A stretch of 10,926 nt of DNA from Actinomycetes bacterium (lineage in GTDB: Bacteria > Actinomycetota > Acidimicrobiia > Acidimicrobiales > Ilumatobacteraceae). The notes beneath the pieces were generated by a model. That model was not told the origin of the DNA, searched no databases, and saw nothing but the letters and a program-made list of their open reading frames with translations. A program made the position numbers and the translations under genes. The stretch covers positions 1 to 10,926 of the forward strand of contig JAEZFY010000290.1 of NCBI GenBank assembly GCA_023417265.1, in the 5' to 3' direction. Below, one piece after another: positions 1 to 10,926 of this stretch; the first letter of the stretch is position 1; each line of letters opens with the position of its first letter.

Positions 1-1196
1 GTGCCGTCGAGGTCGGGCCGTTGCCGGCGCGCCTCGGCAACCGCTTCGCCGAGCTGCTCGGCGCCGAGTGGCAGGTACGACCGGTACACCGGAAAGCACG
101 TGAGCAGTTCGGCGACGCCGTCCTCGAGCGCTGCTGCGTCGAGTTCGAGCGGTGGCAGCTCGCGCACGATCCGCCGCACCTCAGAGCGCAAGATGCCGTC
201 GGCGACGGCGCGCTTGGTCGTGTGGATCAGCTCACGCCAGTGCCGGGGCTCGTCAGCGTCACGGAGGCTCGCGTCGAGCTCGTCGAGCGGCGCCTCACCA
301 GCCGGGTCGACGAGCACCCGCTCGATCTCGCCGAGCGCGTCGTAGCCGGTGGTGCCGTCGGCCGCCCACGACGACGGGAGCCGTTCGCCGGGGTGCAAGA
401 TCTTCTCGACGACGACGTACCGCCGGCCGATCGCGGCGGCGAGGTCGTCGAGGTAGCCGGCTGGGTCGACGAGCCCGTCCGGATGGTCGACGCGGAGACC
501 GTCGACGAGGCCCGCGTTCACCCAACGCACGATCTCGGCGTGCGACTCGGCGAACACCCACGGCACCTCAACGCGGATCGCGGCGAGCGTGTTCACGGCG
601 AAGAACCGCCGGTAGTTGAGCTCGGCGTCGGCGCGCCGCCAGTTGACGAGTTCGTAGTGCTGGGCGTCGTGAACTTCGGCTGCGCTGTGGTGGCCGGGAT
701 CGGGCCCATCGGGGCGGAGCGGGAACGTCAGCTCGCCGTAGTGCAAACCGGCGCCGTCGACGGTCAGCTCGGGCGCCGGTTCGTCGCCGAGCACCGGGAT
801 CCGCAACTTGCCGTCCCCGAACGCCCAGTCGATGTCGAACGCCTCGGCGTACCGCGACGCCTGGCCGTGGGTGAGCACGTCGCGCCACCACACGCTGGTG
901 GTGGCGTCGGCGACCCCGACGTGATTGGGGACGATGTCGACGAGCACACCCATGCCGAGGTTGCGTGCGGCGGCCGACGCGGCGAACAGCGCATCCGCGC
1001 CGCCGCGGGCCGCGTCGACGGCGGAGTGGTCGACGACGTCGTAGCCGTGCGCGGAGCCGGTGTGGGCGCCGAGCAGCGGCGAGAGGTACAGCCAGTCGGC
1101 GCCGAGCGCCGACACGTAGTCGGCGGTGGCGGCGACGTCGTGGAGGTCGAACTCGGCGGTGACCTGGAACCGGTACGTGGATATCGGTGCGCTCAT
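1..1196 (-). CDS. treY: Maltooligosyl trehalose synthase TreY (partial, continues past the left edge)
   Basis: TreY (EC 5.4.99.15, GH13_26) rearranges the reducing-end alpha-1,4 bond of a maltodextrin into an alpha,alpha-1,1 bond, giving maltooligosyl-trehalose, from which TreZ releases trehalose. The first 398 codons are present with no stop; the full protein is usually about 700-800 residues, so roughly half is visible. The N-terminus MSAPISTYRFQVTAEFDL is typical, followed by LGADWLYLSPLLGAHTGSAH and HGYDVVDHS, and then DIVPNHVGV (87-95), LNYRRFF (about 193-199), nucleophile Asp237 (GLRVDHPDGLVDPAGYL), acid/base Glu264 (VVVEKIL) and GTTGYDAL. The Asp237-Glu264 spacing of 27 equals that I recall for Arthrobacter TreY (228/255). 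The third triad Asp (about 190 residues on) lies outside the window. The ATG overlaps the glgX TGA as ATGA; upstream there is only a weak GGA-rich Shine-Dalgarno (GGACCGGA), consistent with translational coupling. It is intact as far as seen; truncation is by the window edge only. Confidence 0.95.
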   Translation of the reverse strand, partial: MSAPISTYRFQVTAEFDLHDVAATADYVSALGADWLYLSPLLGAHTGSAHGYDVVDHSAVDAARGGADALFAASAAARNLGMGVLVDIVPNHVGVADATTSVWWRDVLTHGQASRYAEAFDIDWAFGDGKLRIPVLGDEPAPELTVDGAGLHYGELTFPLRPDGPDPGHHSAAEVHDAQHYELVNWRRADAELNYRRFFAVNTLAAIRVEVPWVFAESHAEIVRWVNAGLVDGLRVDHPDGLVDPAGYLDDLAAAIGRRYVVVEKILHPGERLPSSWAADGTTGYDALGEIERVLVDPAGEAPLDELDASLRDADEPRHWRELIHTTKRAVADGILRSEVRRIVRELPPLELDAAALEDGVAELLTCFPVYRSYLPLGAEQLGEAVAEARRQRPDLDG

Positions 1197-3460
1197 GGAG
1201 CGTCCGGTCCGCCGGGCGGGCTCGCAGCGGTGCCGGTGGCGGCCACCGAGGCGGCGGCGGACATCTCCGGTGCGGCGTCCGGCTCGGCGGTTGCTTCGCG
1301 CAACACGAGCAGTGCCCGGGCGCTCACCGGCAGCGGCGCGCAGGCGTCGAGGACCTGCCCGGAGAGCTCGCCCGAGGTGTCGACGACGACCTCCCAGCGG
1401 CCGGCGAACTCCTCGCTCGGCAGCCGGCAGTCGACCGCTTCCTCGTGGGCGTTGAACCACAAGAGGAAGTCGACGTCGGTGACGTCGCGCCCGCGGGCGT
1501 CGCGTTCCCGGATGCCGTTGCCGTTGAGGAACACGCCGACCACCCGGCCGAACGGTTCGTCCCACTGCTCGGGGCTCATCTCCACGCCGTCGGTGCCCAA
1601 CCACACGATGTCGGCGAGCGGCTCGCCCTCCGCGCGCGGCACCGGCCGCCCGTCGAAGAAGCGCCCGCGGCGGAACGTCGGGTGCTGCTTGCGCAAGCGC
1701 GACACGGCGGCGACGAACTCGATCAGCGGCTCATCGGCGGCGTCCCAGTGCATCCACGACAGCTCGGAGTCCTGGGCGTACACGTTGTTGTTACCGGACT
1801 GCGTGCGGCCCAACTCGTCGCCGTGGAGGATCATCGGCACGCCCTGCGAGAGCAGCAGCGTGGCCAGGAAGTTGCGTTGCTGGCGGGCCCGTAGCGAGCG
1901 CACGGCGGGATCGTCGGTGGGCCCCTCGACGCCGCAGTTCCACGAGCGGTTGTGCGACTCGCCGTCCTGGTTGTCCTCGCCGTTGGCGTCGTTGTGCTTC
2001 TCGTTGTACGAGACGAGGTCGGCGAGTGTGAACCAGTCGTGGGCGGTGACGAAGTTGATCGAGGCGACCGGTCGCCGGCCGCTGCCCTCGTAGAGGTCGG
2101 CCGAGCCGGTGAGGCGGGCAGCGAACTCGCCGAGCGTCGCCGGCTCGCCGCGCCAGAAGTCGCGCACCGTGTCGCGGAACTTGCCGTTCCATTCCGTCCA
2201 CTGCGGCGGGAAGTTGCCGACCTGGTAGCCGCCCGGGCCGACGTCCCAGGGTTCGGCGATCAGCTTCACCTGTGACACCACCGGATCCTGCTGGACGAGC
2301 TCGAAGAACGTCGCCAACCGGTCGACGTCGTAGAACTCGCGCGCCAGCGCCGCGGCGAGGTCGAAGCGGAACCCGTCGACGTGCATCTCGAGCACCCAGT
2401 AGCGCAGCGAGTCCATGATCAGTTGGAGCGCGTGCGGGTGACGCACGTTGAGCGTGTTCCCGGTGCCCGTGTAGTCCATGTAGAAGCTCGGGTCGTCGTC
2501 GACGAGCCGGTAGTACGCCTGGTTGTCGATGCCGCGCATGCTCAGCGTCGGGCCGAGGTGGTTGCCCTCCGCGGTGTGGTTGTAGACGACGTCGAGGATC
2601 ACCTCGATGCCGGCCGCGTGCAGGTCGCGCACCATCGCCTTGAACTCCTGCACCTGCTGGCCACGGTCGCCGGTCGCCGCGTAGCCGTTGTGCGGAGCCA
2701 GGAAACCGATCGTGTTGTAACCCCAGTAGTTGCGCAAGCCGCGGTCGACGAGCACGCCGTCGTGAACGAACTGGTGCACCGGCATCAGTTCGATCGCCGT
2801 GACGCCGATCCGTTGGAGGTGCTCGATCACCGCCGGGTGGGCGACACCGGCGTACGTGCCGCGTTGGTCGGTGGGCACGTCGGGATGGAGGTTGGTCAAA
2901 CCCTTGACGTGTGCTTCGTAGATCACCGATTCGGCGTAGGGCACACGCAACGGACGGTCCCCGGCCCAGTCGAAGAACGGGTTGACGACCACCGCCTTCA
3001 TCGCGTGCGGGCCGGAGTCGGCGTCGTTGCGGCTGTCGGGGTCGCCGAACTGGTAGCCGAACAGGGACGGGTCCCAGTCGTACTCGCCGGCGGTCGCCTT
3101 GGCGTACGGGTCGAGCAGCAGCTTCGACGGATTGGCGCGCTTACCGCTGGCCGGGTCGTACTCGCCGTGAACGCGGTAGCCGTAGCGCTGCCCGGGCTGG
3201 ATCCGCGGCAGGTAGGCGTGCCACACGTAGGCGTGTGACTCGAGCATCGGCACGCAGGTCTCGTGATCGTCGTCGTCGAACAAGCACAGGTCGACGCGCT
3301 CGGCGGCTTCGGTGAACAGGGCGAAGTTGGTTCCGCTCCCATCGAACGTCGCGCCGAGCGGATAGGACGAACCGGGCCACGTCTCGAACGCGCTGTCGGG
3401 CGCGTTCGATTCGGTGTGATCGGCCGGGGCGTCGGCGGGGGTGTCGCTGCCCTGGGGCAT
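1193..3460 (-). CDS. glgX: Glycogen debranching enzyme GlgX/TreX (isoamylase type)
   Basis: This cytosolic enzyme (GH13_11) hydrolyses alpha-1,6 branch points in glycogen and limit dextrins, releasing linear maltodextrins. The 755-residue product has a polar, probably disordered leader (1-25), a CBM48 domain (about 30-130, YPLGATFDGSGTNFALF), a barrel, and an Ala/Pro-rich tail (about the last 45 residues). Motifs are VIYEAHVKGLT (179-189), NYWGYNTIGFLAPHNGYA (244-261), DVVYNHTAEG (290-299), nucleophile Asp367 (GFRFDLA), acid/base Glu403 (LIAEPWD) and Asp475 (FVTAHDW), then FLATLLLSQGVPMILHGDE. The triad spacings of 36 and 72 match those I recall for Sulfolobus TreX (363/399/471). The ATG at 3460 is chosen over an upstream in-frame ATG at 3523 because it has a strong Shine-Dalgarno five bases away, whereas the other lies inside glgB and adds only low-complexity residues. 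The gap to glgB is 19 bases; its TGA overlaps the treY ATG. Adjacency to treY suggests the TreX role of feeding TreY. The names glgX and treX are both used for this family. Confidence 0.95.
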   Translation of the reverse strand: MPQGSDTPADAPADHTESNAPDSAFETWPGSSYPLGATFDGSGTNFALFTEAAERVDLCLFDDDDHETCVPMLESHAYVWHAYLPRIQPGQRYGYRVHGEYDPASGKRANPSKLLLDPYAKATAGEYDWDPSLFGYQFGDPDSRNDADSGPHAMKAVVVNPFFDWAGDRPLRVPYAESVIYEAHVKGLTNLHPDVPTDQRGTYAGVAHPAVIEHLQRIGVTAIELMPVHQFVHDGVLVDRGLRNYWGYNTIGFLAPHNGYAATGDRGQQVQEFKAMVRDLHAAGIEVILDVVYNHTAEGNHLGPTLSMRGIDNQAYYRLVDDDPSFYMDYTGTGNTLNVRHPHALQLIMDSLRYWVLEMHVDGFRFDLAAALAREFYDVDRLATFFELVQQDPVVSQVKLIAEPWDVGPGGYQVGNFPPQWTEWNGKFRDTVRDFWRGEPATLGEFAARLTGSADLYEGSGRRPVASINFVTAHDWFTLADLVSYNEKHNDANGEDNQDGESHNRSWNCGVEGPTDDPAVRSLRARQQRNFLATLLLSQGVPMILHGDELGRTQSGNNNVYAQDSELSWMHWDAADEPLIEFVAAVSRLRKQHPTFRRGRFFDGRPVPRAEGEPLADIVWLGTDGVEMSPEQWDEPFGRVVGVFLNGNGIRERDARGRDVTDVDFLLWFNAHEEAVDCRLPSEEFAGRWEVVVDTSGELSGQVLDACAPLPVSARALLVLREATAEPDAAPEMSAAASVAATGTAASPPGGPDAP

Positions 3461-3465
3461 GGGGT

Positions 3466-3475
3466 TCCTCTCTCC
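3466..3475 (-). promoter_or_regulatory. Ribosome binding site of glgX
   Basis: The minus strand reads GGAGAGAGGA followed by five bases (ACCCC) and the ATG at 3460. It sits in the short gap between glgB and glgX, the only junction of the set without a stop/start overlap, and it decides the glgX start against the in-frame ATG at 3523. Confidence 0.7.
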
Positions 3476-3479
3476 GGCG

Positions 3480-8625
<5,146 letters not shown>

Positions 8626-8629
<4 letters not shown>

Positions 8630-10653
8630 CGGGCTGCCCCCTCGGCGTCGGTGGTTGCGTGGTCGTGCTCCGCAGCGTCGGCGAATGGGCGGACCTCGAA
8701 GATGTGGGCGTTGGCCGACCACGGGGCGAGATCGACGTAGTTGCGGTTGGCCACCCAACGGTAGGTGCCGCCGCCGAGCAGGTCGACGACGTCGTACGCG
8801 CTGCCGTACGGCAGCCCGAGGCGGGCCAGGTCGAGGTCGACGAACCCCGATTGACGCGACTCGGTGTCGACGTTGGCGACCACGACGATCGGCGCGCCGT
8901 CCCCGCCGGGATCGGTCTTCGAGAAGCACAGCAGATTGGGGTTGTCCGTCGCGTGGAACCAGATCGTGCGGAGATGCCGCAGGGCGGGCTGCGCCCGACG
9001 GATCTCGTTGAGGCGCGCGAGCAGCGGGGCCAGGCTGTGCTCGGCCGCGAGATCCCACTCGCGCAGCTGGTACTTCTCCGAATCGAGATACTCCTCGGCC
9101 CCGGCGTGCATGGGGGTCGCCTCCTGGAGCTCGTACGCGGGGCCGTAGACGCCCCAACTCGGCGAGAGCGTGGCGGCCAACACCGCCCGGCTCGTGAACA
9201 TCGCCCGCCCCCCGGTCTGCAGCTGGTCGGAGAGGATGTCGGGCGTGTTCGGCCAGGCGTTCGGCCGGAAGTAATCGACCGTGCGCGTGGCCAGGTCGGT
9301 GAAGTACTCGCGCAGCTCATCGGCGGTGCGCCGCCACGTGAAGTAGGTGTACGACTGGCTGAACCCGACCTTGGCGAGCCGCTCCATCACCCGTGGACGC
9401 GTGAACGCTTCGGCGAGGAAGATCGTCTCGGGGTGCTCGCGGCGCAGCACGCCGAGCGCCCACTCCCAGAAGGGGAGTGCCTTGGTGTGCGGGTTGTCGA
9501 CCCGGAACACCGTGACGCCATGGCCGATCCAGAACCGGAACACGTCCGCCAACGCCTCCCACAGGGCGGCCCAGTTGTCCGACTCGAAGTCGAGCGGGTA
9601 GATGTCCTCGTAGCGCTTGGGCGGGTTCTCGGCGAACTGGATCGAGCCGTCGGCGCGGCGCCCGAACCACTCCGGATGCTCGCTCACCCACGGGTGGTCG
9701 GGCGAGCACTGGAAGGCGATGTCGAGGGCGAGATGCATTCCCCGGCTGCGGCACTCGGCAGCGAAGAAGGCGACGTCGTCGACGCTGCCCAGCCGCGGGT
9801 CGACCGCGGTGTGCCCGCCGTTGCGACCGCCGACCGCCCACGGGCTGCCGATGTCGTCGGCCTCGGCGACGACGCTGTTGTTGCGGCCCTTGCGCTTGGT
9901 GACCCCGATCGGGTGCACCGGGGGGAGGTACACGACGTCGAAGCCCATCGCCGCGATGTGGTCGAGCCGGGTGACGGCGTCGCGCAACGTCTGGTGACCC
10001 TGCGCCGGAAGCGCCGGTGAGCGCGGGAAGAACTCGTACCACGCACCGAATCGGGCAAGTTCGGGGTCGACGTCGATCGGCACGGGGCGGGCGAGCGTCG
10101 CCTCGGGCGTGCGTGGTGCGTGCCGCCAGAACACGTCGGCCCACGAGGTGTCCTCCAGCGTCGCCGGGTCGCCGGCCCGCAGACGGGCGAGGAGATCGGC
10201 CAGCCGCCCGGCGTCGTCGTCATCCCGAGCGCCGCGGGCGTGCGCCAAAACGCCCTCGATCAGATCCGCTCCGGCGCGCAGGTCGAGTTCGACGTCGACA
10301 CCTGCGGCAAGCTTCTTCGCCGTCCGCCGTCGCCACGTCTCGGCGTGGTCGACCCAGCCGACCACCGTGTACTCCCACCGGCCGAGCCGGTCGGGGACGA
10401 ACGTCGCCCGGTAGCGGTCGTTGACGTCGAGGACGAGCGGCGCCTCGTTCCACGCCGCCCGGCTGCGTGCCGTCGCCACATAGCGCCAGCGCAGCGCCGC
10501 GGCGACGACCTCGTGGCCCGACACGAACACGTCGGCGACGACCGTGACGGGCTCACCGACGGTTGCCTTGGCGGCGAACGCGCCGCCGTCGACCACGGGG
10601 GCGATCAGTTCGATCGCGACCGCGGTAGGTCGATCTCGGGGGAGTGTTCGCAT
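8626..10653 (-). CDS. glgE: GlgE, alpha-1,4-glucan:maltose-1-phosphate maltosyltransferase
   Basis: This cytosolic enzyme (EC 2.4.99.16, GH13_3) transfers maltosyl units from maltose 1-phosphate to the non-reducing end of alpha-1,4-glucan, releasing phosphate. The 675-residue product is within the usual GlgE size. An N-terminal beta domain (about 1-115, including SPVVD-like 'APVVDGG') is followed by a charged helical stretch (about 117-185) matching the S domain, then the barrel with YEFFPRS (206-212), [12 protein letters not shown] (311-322) and [14 protein letters not shown] (343-356). The triad reads Asp386 (FRVDNPHTK), Glu415 (FLAEAF) and Asp472 (NTPDIL); the spacings of 29 and 57 equal those I recall for Streptomyces coelicolor GlgE (394/423/480). 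The ATG at 10653 is chosen because the family N-terminus begins about 15 residues before the conserved PVVD segment; its Shine-Dalgarno is only a weak G-rich run. The reading frame stays open 76 codons further upstream, but that translation is low-complexity and unlike GlgE. It is the first gene of the set, and its TGA overlaps the treS-mak ATG. Identification is very secure; the start is fairly secure. Confidence 0.97.
8637..8643 (-). promoter_or_regulatory. Ribosome binding site of treS-mak
   Basis: On the minus strand GAGGGGG lies seven bases before the ATG at 8629, inside the last codons of glgE. It supports the start that overlaps the glgE stop and suggests both de novo initiation and coupling to glgE translation. 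Confidence 0.6.
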
Positions 10654-10799
10654 CAGCGCCCCGTCCCGCGTCGGACGTCCACATGCACCGCCGTCAGCTA
10701 CCCGACCGGCCGCCTGCCGAAACGGCCACGCCCGGCCGGCGACCCCACCGGACCCCCTGCCGGGAGACCGCGTGGATTGCTTGTCGAGGTCGTCCGCGA

Positions 10800-10810
10800 G
10801 TGCCTGGCAC
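10800..10810. repeat. Palindrome copy 1, GTGCCTGGCAC
   Basis: This 11-base sequence is symmetric around its central T (GTGCC-T-GGCAC). The same sequence recurs at 10847-10857 and, with central A, at 10882-10892. This copy stands alone, outside the long inverted repeat and 37 bases closer to glgE than copy 2, and so is a separate occurrence rather than part of the stem. Confidence 0.8.
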
Positions 10811-10846
10811 CGCCCGTCGCGAACCTTGAGCATCTCCGCTGAGCCG

Positions 10847-10857
10847 GTGCCTGGCAC
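10847..10857. repeat. Palindrome copy 2, GTGCCTGGCAC
   Basis: An identical copy of the 11-base palindrome, forming the inner part of the right-hand strand of the long hairpin's first arm. The flanking CG on the left (CGGTGCC) is shared with copy 3 in inverse orientation. Confidence 0.8.
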
Positions 10858-10881
10858 GACCAAACCACCAGCGTGCCACAC

Positions 10882-10892
10882 GTGCCAGGCAC
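10882..10892. repeat. Palindrome copy 3, GTGCCAGGCAC
   Basis: The reverse complement of copies 1 and 2, lying in the second arm of the long hairpin. A half copy, GTGCCA, lies nine bases to its left at 10873-10878, so the motif half-site occurs seven times in about 93 bases. Confidence 0.8.
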
Positions 10893-10926
10893 CGGCTCGG
10901 CGACATCAGCACGCGCTCCGACGGGC

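Larger units (their letters stand above)
10837..10902. repeat. Long near-perfect inverted repeat (hairpin) upstream of glgE
   Basis: GAGCCGGTGCCTGGCACG (10841-10858) is matched exactly by its reverse complement at 10881-10898, an 18-base perfect arm pair around a 22-base spacer. The pairing resumes after one mismatch at 10840/10899 for three more bases on each side (10837-10839 with 10900-10902), making 21 of 22. In a plus-strand transcript the odd pair would be a U-G wobble, so the whole stem would pair; in a minus-strand transcript it is A-C. There is no T-tract on either side, so a classical intrinsic terminator is not supported. It could be a REP-like element, a T-less terminator of a gene to the right, or a protein-binding site. 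Confidence 0.85.
10654..10926. other. Non-coding leader upstream of glgE
   Basis: This stretch of about 270 bases has no convincing gene on either strand. The short open frames crossing it translate to Arg/Pro/Gly-rich sequence without recognisable domains and are explained by the high GC. It should contain the operon promoter, but I cannot point to a convincing -10/-35 pair. Its right part carries the palindromic repeats and the inverted repeat listed separately; the left 145 bases (10654-10799) show nothing I can name. Confidence 0.6.

Noticed and set aside
21..2093. A 690-codon open frame on the plus strand across the treY and glgX region
   Set aside because: It runs codon-on-codon antisense to treY. 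Its translation is Val/Arg/Asp-rich with no recognisable domain, while the minus strand gives clear TreY and GlgX motifs. Long antisense frames are expected at this GC.
8630..9157. An upstream start that would extend TreS-Mak by 176 residues into glgE
   Set aside because: The extension is an out-of-frame reading of glgE with Arg/Gly/Pro-rich sequence. The internal ATG has a good Shine-Dalgarno and the standard TreS N-terminus.
10695..10722. A possible minus-strand promoter (TTTCGG, 16-base spacer, TAGCTG)
   Set aside because: Both boxes match consensus poorly and similar pairs arise by chance; not enough to call a promoter.
10716..10726. Small hairpin GCCG-AAA-CGGC
   Set aside because: A four-base stem is expected by chance in DNA this rich in G and C.
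10654..10881. A 76-residue N-terminal extension of GlgE in the open frame
   Set aside because: The extension is low-complexity, runs through the palindromic repeats, and is unlike any GlgE N-terminus; the ATG at 10653 gives the usual family length.
10837..10902. The inverted repeat as an intrinsic (Rho-independent) terminator
   Set aside because: No run of T follows the stem on either strand and the loop is long; kept as a repeat with unknown role.

Overview
The window is high-GC DNA (about 70% G+C by eye) carrying a tightly packed set of alpha-glucan and trehalose genes, all on the minus strand. GlgE, a trehalose synthase fused to maltokinase, GlgB and a GlgX/TreX-TreY pair, together with the GC content, point to an actinobacterium (Actinomycetota). 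Acidimicrobiia is a plausible class, but that is an impression rather than a demonstrated placement.

Layout, in the direction of transcription (right to left): a non-coding leader of about 270 bp (10654-10926) with a strong inverted repeat and three copies of an 11-base palindrome; glgE (10653-8626); a treS-mak fusion (8629-5405); glgB (5408-3480); glgX/treX (3460-1193); and treY (1196 to beyond the left edge, so only its first 398 codons are visible). Three of the four junctions are 4-base ATGA stop/start overlaps. The fourth (glgB-glgX) is a 19-base gap holding a good Shine-Dalgarno sequence. This is the architecture of one operon.

The genes form a nearly closed trehalose-glucan cycle. TreS isomerises trehalose to maltose and the fused maltokinase makes maltose 1-phosphate. 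GlgE transfers maltosyl units onto alpha-1,4-glucan and GlgB adds alpha-1,6 branches. GlgX/TreX removes branches and TreY converts the linear maltodextrin ends to maltooligosyl-trehalose. The missing step, TreZ, which releases trehalose, is expected further left, outside the window. The catalytic triads of GlgE, TreS, GlgB and GlgX are complete, as are the visible two thirds of the TreY triad and the kinase motifs of the maltokinase.

I see no mobile element, CRISPR array, RNA gene, defence gene or wholly unknown protein. The points of most interest are the merging of the GlgE pathway and the TreX-TreY branch into one operon, and the palindromic repeat cluster upstream of glgE.
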